Source of the DNA: Apteryx mantelli
Taxonomy: Eukaryota; Chordata; Aves; Apterygiformes; Apterygidae
Assembly (NCBI RefSeq): GCF_036417845.1
Contig: NC_089984.1
Span: 33,701,447-33,765,446 of the forward strand
Direction of reading: 5' to 3'
DNA length: 64,000 nt
The position numbers were made by a program, and so were the translations under genes. The notes below the pieces were generated by a model. The model saw only the letters and a program-made list of their open reading frames with translations, was not told the DNA's origin and made no database searches. This document shows positions 1-11,116 of this stretch, one piece after another. The first letter of the stretch is position 1. Every line of letters starts with the position of its first letter.

Positions 1-539
1 ATGGGACTTTAATGGACTTGTAGTTAACGAAGCTTTGTGCAACTGAACTGTGTCCAATTGCTCCCGACTTTCCATCAAAGGTGAAAGCAAAGTGGAAATA
101 ACCGGAACAGTGCCTTCGGGGTTGTGTCGCTCCCGCTATCAGCATGTTCCTTGCGGTTCAGCCCAGTCAAATAAAGCCTCCAAAGGGCTGTTTCCCTCGG
201 GGGCAGCGACTCCCTGGGTCTGACATGGCGGAGCTGCCTGCCCGTCCTTGTGGCCAGCGTCTGAATTTCCAACTTGTTGCTTCTTTTGCCACTTCTGACA
301 GAGCCTTTATTTTGCTGTCCCTGAATTGCTGGTCCTTGCAGTCTCCGCCGTGTCCGCGGCCCTTTGCTCCTGCTGGGGAAGGGCCCGTCCAGGCTGCGGG
401 GCCCTGCGGGAACCGATTCCTCCCTGCGAGCGGGAGAGCGCCGCCTCGGTGCTCCAAGCTCGTTCCCGTGCCAATGGCACGTTATGGGGCGTAACGAACT
501 TTGGCTGATTTTTATAACCTTTTATTTCGGGGCTCAAAG
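1..539. other. GC-rich sequence upstream of CpG island
   Basis: This stretch becomes GC-rich and moderately CpG-rich from about 150 onward. Open frames run on both strands but none resembles a protein I know, and their length fits the low stop-codon frequency of GC-rich DNA. It ends in a short AT-rich patch (about 505-530) just before the CpG island, which is listed separately as a possible core promoter. It could be promoter-proximal DNA or part of a transcript continuing from outside the window; the sequence alone does not decide. Confidence 0.5.
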
Positions 540-570
540 GTTAACGGCGCACGGGCGGGGAGGGGGGACC
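505..570 (+). promoter_or_regulatory. Possible core promoter: TATA-like box plus GC box
   Basis: A TATA-like run (TTTTTATAACC, about 510-519) lies in a short AT-rich patch at the upstream edge of the CpG island. It is followed about 35 bases later by a GC-box-like run (GGGCGGGGAGGGGGG, about 555-569). The same interval contains an inverted repeat, TAACCTTT at 515-522 and AAAGGTTA at 536-543, with a 13-base spacer. A start site near 540-550 would fit TATA spacing, but a GC box downstream of the start is not the usual order. This is inference from motifs; both motifs occur often by chance in such DNA. Confidence 0.3.
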
Positions 571-985
571 TGCCTCCCCGTGCGGCGCGGGCGTCATCCG
601 GGGCGGCACTGCCGACGGCGCAGCCCGGCCCCGGTGCGCGGAGATGCCGTGGCCGGGCCTGGCGGGTTTCCGTGCGGCGCGGGGCAGCCTGCGGCAGCAC
701 CCCCGGGTGCAGCCCCGAGGCGCCAGCTCGGCGACACGCGGCGGGTCCCGCCGGGCGCTCTGGCCTGGCGGCGTCCCGAATGTCCCCGGGGAGCGGCAGG
801 GCTGCACCCTGCTTGGGGCTTCCAGGTCGCCGCGGAGGAGAGCAGCGACTGCCTGCGCCCGTCTCCGAATCCCTCGTCCTGCTAAGGCACCCGCTCGTTT
901 CTGCGGGGTTTGGGCCCCCGTTCGCAGAGGGGCGAGAGGCTGCTCGCAGGCGGGAGCCGCTCGGAGGTGTCCCAAGGGCAGCGCG
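540..985. promoter_or_regulatory. CpG island
   Basis: CpG dinucleotides are dense here, with many CGCG, GCGGCGCG and CCCGGG words, and the GC content is clearly the highest of the first 13 kb. In vertebrates such islands usually mark promoters of broadly expressed or developmental genes. The strong ATG at 644 (G at -3) opens a 130-codon frame ending at 1036, rich in Arg, Pro, Gly and Ala and without a recognisable domain. Overlapping frames on both strands have the same arginine- and proline-rich character, which points to composition rather than coding. Limits are by eye; no observed/expected CpG value was computed. Confidence 0.65.
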
Positions 986-1237
986 CCTGGGCGAGGAACA
1001 ACCTTGGCCTGGGACTCTGCTCACATGATGAAATGAGTTTCCCAGGCCTTGGGGCCCCCCACAGGTTTCGGCCCATGTCCGTCACTACGCTGTGCCGTGA
1101 GTACCCCCCCCCTTCCCAACCAGCCCCCCTGCTCCTCACCCAGGGCTTGCTGGGCCTCCTGCCCTTGGGGTGTCCCTCGGGGTTTGGTGGTTGGCACAGG
1201 TGAGAGGGAGCCGGGTGAGGTTCTCATCCGCTGGAGC

Positions 1238-1316
1238 ATTTTATTTTATATTATATTATATTATATTATATTATATATTTTATTTTATTTTGTTTTGTTT
1301 TATTTTATTTTATTTC
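1238..1316. repeat. Pentanucleotide microsatellite (TTATA)n grading into (TTTTA)n
   Basis: Six uninterrupted TTATA units (about 1246-1275) pass into TTTTA and TTTTG units up to about 1316. It is a simple tandem repeat and likely length-polymorphic. The shift from one five-base unit to a related one suggests point mutation followed by expansion. It separates the CpG-rich left end from ordinary sequence. Confidence 0.9.
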
Positions 1317-3120
1317 TTAACGTTGCCTGTTCTTTCACCCCTGGAGGAGTTCAAAGTCTGTGGAGATTAGTTCTTTATTACAGCCAGTGCCCTGGCAAAT
1401 GGCTACACTTGAGCTCTATTGCTGTTTCTACAGTGAACCTCACTTTGTAGCTGGTTTATAATAACATTTTTGCGACTTGTTAAATATTTGTAGCTGCAAT
1501 TGCTGTGCCTTATCCCAAGTTGCAGAAGTGGAGTGAAGAGAGACTGTGATCAGCAGAGAGCCCGTCGCTGGCATTAGCTGCTAATGCTCAATCAGTCCAC
1601 AGACGCTCTGTCGAGGGATACGCAGGGCCAGACCTGGCCGCTCCTTGACCGAAGAGGACTGTAGTCTGAGCCCTGAGGGATGAGCAGAAACACTGTAAAA
1701 CACCCTGCTCGCGGCTGGAGCAAGGCTCAGGCGGCCTGGCTGGTCCCAGGAGGGGGACGTCCCTCAGCCGGCTGTAGCAGAGCCCCCGTACGGGCTCGGT
1801 GGGGGTGCGTCTGCGTGGCCTGGCAAGCCCAGGCAGACATGGTGTTGGACCCCTCTCCGGGAGGTGGGTCGGGTGTCGGATGGAGACGTTGATATTTGAG
1901 CTGGTCATTTAACATCCCTTCCTGGTCAAGAGACCTTCTTGGCCACCGGACGGTTCCCCAGGAGTGCCTGTTCCCTCGGGGACCACCAGCATCTGGGGCC
2001 ATCCAGCCTCGGACCTGGAGGTGCACAGGGAGGCGAGATGGGCTCCGGCACCTGAAATCCAACAGAGAGGTGTGAGGACAAGCCATAGGAGCAGGAAGGC
2101 ATCTCCCTCACTTGAGTGGAGGCGCAGAAGTGTATCAGTAAAGGAGTAAACGTCTCTGGCTGTGTTTTAGTCTGTTAGTGCAACGGGGCTAAATTCCAGT
2201 TTGGTCAAGTTTACGAGAGGTTGTCAGTGCTAGGTCGGGTCTAAGGTCCTGCTCGCCCTCCGTGGCTCGGAGAGTGGCCTGCAGCAGATTTCAGGGAATA
2301 CAGAGGAACAACGTCCCTTCCCGGGAGGCTCTGGAGTGATTAGACAGTTAGGGATTTCCTGGGGCCAGCGGTGCATTTTGCACTAATAGAGAAATTCTGT
2401 TAACATGTGTTTCCTTTCAGCGATGCCCTAGATTGGGAGATCTGGATGGCTTTCAAAAACGTGCTCGAGTCAAACGCCAGTAGCTGACTCTGTGCAAGAG
2501 GAATGGGGTGAAACTCGGGCTGGTGAGTGCTGCCAGCGGTGAGACAAACTGACCCAACCGTCCTTGGCTTCCCCGCATGGGAAACAGTGAGCTTCTCGCA
2601 GCGTTTGGCCCTTATTGGCGTAAGCACAGCTCGGAGCACGGCGTTTGCAAGAGCAGCCTTGCAGTCCTCCCAGGCTGTGTGACCTGCTGTGGCGTTTGCT
2701 CCCAGAGATGAAAAACATTTGCTTTAAATCAGCTGCTACATGAAAGAATTTGATTGCTCCTTTGCTGATTGAAACAGTTGTGCTTTGCCGTACCGTGACT
2801 TTATGGCCTTATTCCTGTTTTGTTTTTCAGTTGCTCTCCATTAAAAAAAGAAAAAAAAGAAGAACTTCCCACTGCTGGACATCTCTGGTGAAATAATTCC
2901 TGCTCAGGACTGCTTTGCCTTCATCTGCAAGCTTGGAGTTGCTGCAAAGCATTCTTTTGAAGCTGGAAACCCTACGGTGTTACTGAAAAATCCCTGGGTT
3001 AAAAAATAAAATAAATGTAAAGATAAATATTTAACACTCTGCAGCCAACCTTCTGCTTTTCAGAATTAACTGAACTTTTTTTGAAGAGTAAAATGCTGAA
3101 TTCTGGCCTTTTATCACCAG
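1317..3120. other. Unannotated non-coding sequence
   Basis: I see no gene or known repeat here. The composition is moderately GC-rich to about 2,500 and then AT-richer. An A-rich run interrupted by G lies at 2,842-2,862, and three AATAAA-like words cluster at 3,005-3,030, which could serve as polyadenylation signals if anything is transcribed through this region. Short frames on both strands have no recognisable product. Confidence 0.6.
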
Positions 3121-3306
3121 AATGACTTTTGCCACCACCAAAACGCTCACAAACGGTTCCTGTCCCAGACCCAAAAGTGCAGGGTTAGACCCCGAGCGAG
3201 GCAGGCCCCCGGAGCTGAACCGGAGCGCTGCTGATTTACACCCGCGGCGCGGCTTCTCCTGCCCCTGCGGTTATCCTGGCATTCGCGATCGCCGGGTAAT
3301 TGAGCG
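3121..3306 (+). other. Candidate CpG-rich exon, product unknown
   Basis: An acceptor-like sequence (CCTTTTATCACCAG ending at 3120) is followed at once by an ATG at 3122 and an open frame. A good donor-like sequence, GCG then GTAAGG, begins at 3307. The segment is 186 bp, a typical internal exon length, and is CpG-dense (about 3180-3345) against its surroundings. The reading frame would give about 61 residues, rich in Arg, Pro and Gly, with no similarity that I recognise. Chance splice-like pairs are common, so this is only a candidate. It could equally be part of a regulatory CpG patch. Confidence 0.2.
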
Positions 3307-6300
3307 GTAAGGCGTCTCGGTGCGAAGCTGGGTTTGTTCTTGGTTTTGCGATGCAGACATCTGACCTGAAACGGCTCCCTGAGCGTGCTTTGCCAGGAGG
3401 AGCTTCCCGTTAATTTAGGCAGGGCTGCGCTGGCGCTTTGCAGCCTCGCCGCGGCACGGCTCAGCCTCTCCCTGCTCGTAGGCGCTGCTGCAAACTGACA
3501 GCACTATTAGCCAGAAAGGCCCATTTCTGCAGGGGGCTCCAGATAAATTACTAAGGATTTCTGTTTCCCAGAGGGGTATCCGAGGCACGGAGCTGTAACG
3601 TGACTGTCGTCGGCCGAGGCTGGACAGCCGGCGGCTGACGTGAGGAGAGAGCAGGGTCCCCGGGGCGCCGACCCACCGCTTCCACCCTGCCTGCCGCGAG
3701 GCTCGCAGGACTTCATGGTTTTCTTCACACCCCAAATGCAGAAGTCGTAGGGGGAGAGAGGAACCTACTGCAGGTTAAAGGGAAGGAAAAAAAGGGAAAA
3801 ATTGTTTCTGTATCTCTTGGCTGTGCGTTTGACCAGTAACCTAAGCACAATCCAAAGACTTCAACTTCAGAGAAGTTAGTTAAAATCCTACATTTACTGT
3901 TTTCAAAGCACCTTTTTGGCTTTTAAGCCAGTCTAAAATTTTGGGGAGGTCAGAAGAGTTAAAATGGCCAGTTCAAACTGAATAATCCGACTTCCTTACA
4001 GTGAAGGATTTATCATCACAGGGCCTCTGCCGTTGCTGTCTCAGGATAATGAAGACACATTCAACACATTCTGAACAGCAGTGTAATTATTTAAAGTACG
4101 CTGGTCAACCTTTGGATGAGATGGTTTTAAAACAATGCAGCAAAGAGGAAAAGAAAAGCCGAACGCTGCTCTGCTAAACTGGGCATGCACCGAGGAAAGC
4201 AAGGTAGGTAGTGCTGTAGGTAGGGAAATCGTTTGTGACTGGTGGCTCTAGCAGGGCTAATCACCGAAGAGAAAATGTGTTTGGCCAGTGTGACTGGTAT
4301 GAATGGGCTTTGGTCTGATTAGGGTTTCTTGCAGCAAAACTAGACAATTCTAGCTGCAGGTGCAATGGTGGCAGCTGTCAGTCCAGTCCAGTGTTAATTG
4401 GCTTAAGTCCTTTGCAATGGAAACGACCCGCTCCTATGTTAGGTATTGCTTGGCGTCCCCAGAAACGCCCCTTCGTGCCTATGCTGGTGTGTGAGTCTCA
4501 GGGAAACGTCTTCTCTGAGACCCGCAGCCGGGTAAGGAGGGTTGCCCAGACACTTCAAGGGCACTGTCGGGAAATGGTTCGCATCAGCCACGTCCATCCG
4601 TGGTGCGGATGGATTTTTTTTCCTCTTAGTCAAATAACTTTTCTCATCACCTTAGTTCCATGGATTACTACTGCTGATGATACAACATTGACAGGGAGTG
4701 GGAAGAAGGAATGCATTTGTGGGGATACAAATGAAATGCATGGAAAATGAGAGGTGGCAAAGCAGCGTGGGGAAATGCTTGGTGTAAAGCAGATGATATT
4801 GCAGTACATCCAGACATGAAAGATCCAGCCTAAAAGGCTAGAAGAGGCCAATGGGATGTTTTTCCCATTTCTCCAAACCGAACCATTTTGAGAATTTAGG
4901 ACTTAAATGCTTTTACGCTAGTACCCGTGCCAGTGCCTTTCGATATGGGACTCTGTCACGAAGCATTTGCCTAGGCAGTGACGAGGGAAGGTTTGTATCT
5001 TGCTCAGCACTAACCACAGCTGAAGCTCAGCCACAGCCAGCTGCAGGAAAGGCCTCCACGTGTGCAGCATATTGCGCAGAAACATTAAGGACGTGATCAG
5101 CCACGAGAGCAGTGGCAACCTGGAGCCTTGGGGAGGCAATTCGGGCTTCGCAGAGGAAGAGCAAACAGCCCTGAGCTGTCGAAGATGCAGCAAGAGGGGG
5201 GTGGTGCAATCAGTGGCCATGTGTGGGACATGTAAGTACAGTCAGAGGCATCAGAAGACATGAGAAAATGTGACCTCGGTGTGTAACGGATCTCTCCCAT
5301 GCGTGTGCTGAGTCAGGTCTTCTCTGGCGTTAGCAGTGCCGACAGGCACCAGCTCCTCTCGGCGCTGGTGAGCTAACGTTGATATGGGAGCGGGACGGGG
5401 ATGCTCAGTGGGCGTTCACAGCACCACAGTGCTGCTGACTGGGGCACAGCGGCAGGGTTTGGTGCAGGAAGTGGGAGACAACCTTCCTTGGCTTTTGCAG
5501 GGTGTGAGGAACCTGCCTGCCAGAGCCGCGTGTGCTCAGCCTTGGGGGCCAGTGCCGGGCCTGTGCTTCAGTCGATCGATGCCCTGGAATGACTCTTACG
5601 GGGGCGGATCAACCCTTTAATTGCAACTTCCTGCACCTGCAATCAAGCCGCCTCTTTTAGGAGATCCTTGGCCATACCCTGGGCTTCCTTTCCCTTTGCT
5701 AGCTGGCGGCTCAGTGCAGGGCTGAGAGCAGGGCATGCGAGCTGCTGCCTGCCGGCAGGAAAGACCTCTGCCTGGGTGCGTAGTGCTTAATTAGCAAAGA
5801 AAACAGCTAATAAAACTCAACACAGACAGCTGGCATTTTGCTTTCTGTCAAATCTGAGGAAGAAACCCACAGCAAAACCACCCTCTCAGCCCTCAGCTGT
5901 TTGCTTGCAGCACAGTTTGAATAAGCCAGAGATGAACTAGATTATCCGGAAATTCGTTATAAACCTCAGGTAAGGTCTTGTGATTTGGACAAAGCCCACT
6001 TGGCTCCTGCCCTGTTACCTCCTTATGCTAGTCAGTTTGTGCTGGTTGGATTATTTATTGTCTACGCATTACCTAACAAAATGAGCTTTGCCTCTCCCCC
6101 TGTGGTTTTCCAAAACTCTCCTTTGGGCAGGGTTTGACTTGTTTTGCTTGTGGCTTATTACCTTTGGAAGCGCTAAGGCCTTGCTACACACCTTTGTCGC
6201 TCTGTCCCCCCTGCTCAAGGCTTTATATGTAGCTGTCAGAAATCAACTGCTTGGTCTTGGATGTAGATACTTAAATAGAAATCTCATTTGCCTAAATACA

Positions 6301-6337
6301 TCTGCCAGTGAATGAGGAATGAAAAAATAGGTCTACA
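3307..6337. other. Unannotated non-coding sequence
   Basis: A second CpG-rich patch at about 3590-3690 contains two TGACGT/AACGTGAC-like words of CRE half-site type. Beyond it the sequence is ordinary mixed-composition DNA. Short open frames around 4391-4750 and 4851-5263 show nothing recognisable. A perfect 12-bp palindrome, CCTGCCGGCAGG, lies at 5748-5759. No transposon was recognised between 3.7 and 6.3 kb. Confidence 0.55.
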
Positions 6338-6395
6338 TTTTGATCAGACCAAAGGTCTGCTCAGGACTGAGGGCCCTGCCTGCTGGCAAAGAGTT
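6338..6395 (-). mobile_element. Old CR1-type LINE 3' tail fragment
   Basis: The words GATCAGACCAAAGGTC followed by a decayed copy of the 'cagtatcctgcct..tggc' pattern match, as I remember it, the reverse complement of the 3' untranslated tail shared by ancient CR1 elements of turtles, crocodilians and birds. Only about 55 bases are recognisable, without the terminal 8-base repeats, so the copy is old and decayed. It has no coding capacity. Subfamily and exact limits need a repeat-library alignment. Confidence 0.45.
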
Positions 6396-7129
6396 TGATA
6401 TAGTTACCTATAGATGAGAGGGGAAATCAAGTCTCATTTATAAAATAAATTCAGGTGTCTTATAAATATTGCAGCATCCTACTTTATCTATAAGAGCCTG
6501 ACATTGCTTAAAACCTGCAATGGCAAACAAATCCACTCTGTTCCTGCAGGAGTAGATACAATTTCATTTGTTAGCATAAAAAGGCACTTACTTAGGTAAA
6601 TTATTTAGAGTTTTTCATGTGAATTAAGGCACTTTGGATTATCAGTCATGTGCAATCATGTCCTCTCTCTAGCCACTTAAAGCAGGAGGGAGATATGTAG
6701 GTTATGTGTCCCAAGAGCACTTCAATCAGGTTTGCTCACTCTTTTGCTAGGTGTTGTGTTTGATCATGCTTGGCATTGATGGGCAGGGTCATGCCATCTC
6801 CACGTGACTGACGCTGAAGTAGTGCCAGACCTGTGAGGTCTCACACATCATCACAGATGGTACAGAAATGTCTCTCCCTGAAGATCTTGCATGCAGGTGG
6901 TCAGCACAGACAGGTGTTGGAAAGGCAAATGATGAATAAAAATAATAGGATGTGCATAGCTTGTGGGAGATAGTTGAACCCTTAAGAGGTCTTTGGCTGA
7001 GGCTAGTTCCCCAGGGAGAGTAAATTGATGAAGCCCTGTTGAAGTCACCTATCTTTAAGTCTGGTGTCTGCCTTTGGTCCACAATTTGCAGAAGGTGGGA
7101 TGGCAATGATTTAGAGTTTTCCCCCGAGG

Positions 7130-7195
7130 GCTAGAAGGTGGATTAGATTATTTCCCAAAGTCCTTTTCAGCCTGATTTTTTGCGGTCTTTATGTG
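7130..7195 (+). mobile_element. Decayed CR1 3' end
   Basis: The stretch beginning GGATTAGATTATTTCCCAAAG (7140 onward) follows, with several substitutions, the usual CR1 3' ending, in which a GGACTAGATGA-like word precedes a CCAAAGGTCC and CCAGCC block and then ATTCTATG repeats. Here the last part has decayed to a T-rich run with a TCTTTATG remnant. It is a short, old LINE remnant on the plus strand with no reading frame. Confidence 0.45.
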
Positions 7196-10100
7196 CAGCC
7201 CTCTCATGGCTTTGCAGTATTGCAACTCCTGTCATATACCCAGGATGCTGGTAATGGTTGATGATAGACACTAGAAGGAGATGGGCTGGGGATATATGAC
7301 CCTCACTGCTCAGGTTTTTAGTGCCCCTACCCTAGTACAATTCTATTCTCTCCATCTACCTTGTCCTATGGCAGTATTTTAGCTGATCTGTGTTTGGTTT
7401 TAGGTACAGTAAGCTGTGCTTTAAAAGTATGTGCAAGACCTCAGCAGGAGTTTTCTAAATAAAATTATTGTCAGGACACAGCAATATGATCTGTATGTTT
7501 AGATAAGCTGCCCATTAAGCATGTGGATAAATACAGTGCTCTAATTATCCAGCAGACCAGTTCCATCTGCTGGCATCTGAAATGCTTCAGAAGCATTAGC
7601 AGATTAATGGCTTGTCCCTCTCATCACCTCCTGCGTGGGGATGAAGCTAGCGAAACCCATTCAGAGAGGTGAAGTGACTTGAAAAAGGTCAAGCAAAAAA
7701 GCTGTAGCAAAAAAGTGGGGATTCAGAGTCCTTGCTATCACCCGCCTGAAGATGTTGCTCTGCCTTTAAGAGTGGGTCATTCCCTTGGACACAGAGACCG
7801 TGGGTAGATGCAATGTTTCAATAAATCAGTGCAGGCCAGTTGATAAAGCTTACCAGCGTGAGTCAGAAAGCCAACATTCAACTTGCTTTTACTGCTCCTG
7901 AAAGCAGTGCCGCAGACAGAAATGGGATGAACCCTGTGGCCCTTTCGGCAGAGGGTAGGCCAGACCTCTTGCCAAGGTCCTCTCTGGGGTTTCAGGCTCA
8001 GTGGGCACGTTTGCTCGTCCCCTTGCTAATGTGTCCGTGGTTACTGGGAGCAGCACGGGAACAGGGAGTTTGCTGCCTGCCTGCAGGCAGGAGTGTTTAG
8101 CATGATGGTGCTTGGCCCCTGTGGCCTCCAGCGTCTTTACGGTCAGGCACGGTTTCTCCTTTGGTTTCCTATCTCTCCTTTCTCGGCAGGTTTTGCAGCC
8201 CAGCTGGTTTCTGCTGTCGCAGAGCCCCCAGGCACAGCAAACGGCACTGCTGAAGGGCACCCGCTGGCCTGGGCTGGCTCGTGGGGCCGTGCATGGTCTC
8301 CTCCCGCCCGGGGAAGGGAAGATTTGCACCCTGCTGGCAGTGGGGAAGGGAGCCTTGCTACAGGCTTGAGGTGGCCCAGGGGCAACGGTCCTTGCTCCGG
8401 GCAGAGGCATCCTTGCAACACTGAGAGAAGAAGTGTCAGATCTGTCATCCTCCCTGTGGCTGCAGGATGCCCTGCGGGCGAACGCTCAAGAAGGAGCCAA
8501 ACCCCGGGACTCTCTTTGCCTTATTCTGCTTTTCTGTTCCTGTGGCTGCAGATTGCCCGAAGCTCTGCACTGGCCCATCCTCAGAGACACAAGGCTCCCA
8601 TGTCCTCCTTTCCTCTGGACATCGCTGCAAGACCTCATTAAGCCCAGGCCCCTTTTTTTTCAGGAATCTGCTGAAAAATCTGTCTTTGTTTTTATTGCTT
8701 GCTCTCTGTGTTGCTTAATTGCCTCAGGCTTCATTCCTAGCCCACAGTGGAGCCTCCACAGCCAGCAGGGATCTCTTTTCCCTCACCCTGCCAGGCTTTC
8801 AGCAGAGCCAAAAATGTAGCCAAGCAGAGGAAACAGTTCCCAAAGTAGATTTCTGAGACCCCCCACAAAAACGGAGCCAGATGGGCAGATCCAGCACCTG
8901 GCAAATACCAGCCCTGGCCCCGTGGGCACTGCTGGCAGCTCTCCTTTCCGTTTGATGGATTGCACCAGGCTGTCAATCAGCGTTTTTCAACTAGTGAGGT
9001 ACTTGCAAGCGTAGGCGATGGTGATGGATCAGTCTTGGGAAGCTGCTCCTCTTGATGCGTGGACATCAGCAGCACGCAGCTAACACTGAATGAATCTGTT
9101 GTCACCCATACACGGCTTTCAGATTGGGGCTTCATCCATGGGGTAACAACACTGGGTTATGGCTCAGCTGATCATGCTTTTGCCTTCTGACATAGAGAAA
9201 GACATAAGCAACAGGAGCGCAAGGAGAGTCTTTTTAGCGCTCTTCCAGGACTGGATTGTCTAACACAAACAGTTTTAGAAATATGACTATAGTAGGAAAA
9301 GAAACTTGGAAAAGACCCCATTTGGGATAAAAACACAGAAGGCTATTTTTTGCAAATACCAATACAGCTTCTTCTAAAAATATTATCTTGAATGTCTGTT
9401 AGAAAATGAGAACCAAATGTGATTCTGAATAGTCTAACACAGCTTGTCACTTCAGAGGAGGAGGGATGGAGAGCTCTCACTGGAGGCAAGAGATGTGCTT
9501 GTAGGCATGGGAAAAGCTGTCCAGAGAAAGTGTGCACGGACCGTTTTCCGAATGTGATGCCTTCAGCCTTGGAGGGAGCTTGGATACAAGTGAGCAGGGT
9601 TTGCCTGCAGGAGAGGCCGATGAATCGCGAGCTCCTACTTTGCCATGTTGGCAACCATCTTTAGTCATAGTTCTGGGATGTTTGTGAGTGTATGCAAGAG
9701 TTTCTAAGAATCAGGAGAATGGCGTGTGGACATCTATACCTTCCCATAAGTGATGGTATTTTACATACTCAAGAAAAGGAGTCACATGTTATTAACTTCT
9801 CTTCTTTTGGGTTTATTTGTTTTTTTTTTAAAGCAGAAGCAGGAGCAACATTAAGGGATGGGGGACAAGAGGGAATGATCCACACAGGAGAGGCCAGATC
9901 AGAGCTATCTTGCTGTTCAATCCCCAGTAGCCTTTTTTGCAGTCCTTTCCCTGTTAACCAAACCTCTCTGGTGCGCTGTTCCCGAGAATCCTGCAAAAGC
10001 AGAGAGGTAGGTTTCTCTCCTTTTCTCACATTTCTTTGCCTCAGCTTCTCAAGTGGTTTCTTAAGCCAATAGCTCCAACTGCTGCTGGGAACACTGTGTT

Positions 10101-11083
10101 CAAAGTGAATTCAGGTTGCAAGCATAGATGCTGGTGCCAGAGCCCTGCAAATGATTGACAACCTGTAGGGTGCTCTTCAGTACTCTTTCAAACAGCTTAC
10201 AAGTGGTCTTGGAGGGTTTTCCGTTTAAACTTCTCACTAATCTGATATTAATCTCTGCTCCAGCTTTGCTCTTTCCAAGCAGTGATCCAACAGACCTCTA
10301 GAACTCCTTCTAAAAGCTTACAGAGGAATTTTTTTCCAGTAGAGCTGATGAACGTGAGCTTGTTTTATTCACAATGTACTGATCAGAGTACTCCACCTCA
10401 GGCTGCAGTACAGACACGCGCACCCTACAAAGTGCACACTTCTCCATCCCTGCCTGATGATTTTGCCTTGTCTTTTAGATGTTTGTCAGCAAAGGTCCTG
10501 GATACCTTTACAACCAGTGTCTATGGAGAACGCAATGAGGAGAAGACCCTGGATCCGCTGGCCTAAGGAACTTTTACATTGTGCAGAACTGGAGGCTTTC
10601 CTAAGCAGCTTGTCTGAAACAGAGTACGTCTCTGGAGGGAAAATTTTATTCTCAGACCTGCTTGCTGGGGTTCAGTTCATCTCCTTCTGCCTGTGTGAAA
10701 ACGTAAATGATGTCATGATGGGACTGAGAAGTCAAGATCACATCAGGAGTTGGCAATGCATGATCTAATGGAGAAGGTTAGTAAGTGTCAGCTCCATTTC
10801 TTGAGGGAGTTTTTAGGGGCCTGAACTATTACCACATTTGTTAGACAATTACACAAATCCTTTAGTACGATGCATAAGTCCAAGAGAGCTGTAAGATGGC
10901 ACTGGGAGGGCCAGGCGGTCAAGTCCACCAAGTCCCCTGGGTTGGGGGTGGTGAGCAATGCAAGCTCTTCACCTTGCAAGCTCAGAGCATCCTCTGTGCC
11001 ATTGCCTGGCAGGCTGGTCCCCAAAGATGACTCATCCAGGAACACATTAACACAGGACTTAAATAGACCCTTAACCTTGGTCT
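7196..11083. other. Unannotated non-coding sequence
   Basis: I found no gene or clear transposon. The part from about 7,900 to 8,650 is GC-richer and has overlapping open frames on both strands (for example 8093-8641 plus and 7889-8410 minus) without recognisable products; frames on both strands at once suggest composition. A perfect 16-bp palindrome lies at 8076-8091. The remainder is mixed-composition sequence. Confidence 0.55.
8076..8091. repeat. Perfect 16-bp palindrome
   Basis: CCTGCCTGCAGGCAGG reads the same on both strands. It contains a PstI-type CTGCAG core inside repeated CCTG units. It may be a chance product of CTG/CAG-rich sequence; no function can be inferred. Confidence 0.85.
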
Positions 11084-11116
11084 TTTAACCCAGAATGTCT
11101 TGCATTCTGGGTTAAA
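11084..11116. repeat. Perfect hairpin: 14-bp stem, 5-base loop
   Basis: The left arm TTTAACCCAGAATG (11084-11097) is the exact reverse complement of the right arm CATTCTGGGTTAAA (11103-11116); the loop is TCTTG. A perfect 14-bp stem with so short a loop is unlikely by chance at any given site, though a few may occur in 64 kb of biased DNA. Pairing does not continue beyond the arms, so this is too short for a canonical microRNA precursor. It may reflect template-switch mutagenesis, a miniature-element relic or a structured RNA segment. Confidence 0.9.

Noticed and set aside
5060-5263. Frame with two Cys-x2-Cys motifs, zinc-finger-like
   Set aside because: The spacing fits no zinc-finger family I know and the frame is only 67 codons; likely chance.
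11084-11116. Hairpin as a microRNA precursor
   Set aside because: The stem is 14 bp and does not extend; canonical precursors need about 22 bp or more of paired stem on a longer hairpin.
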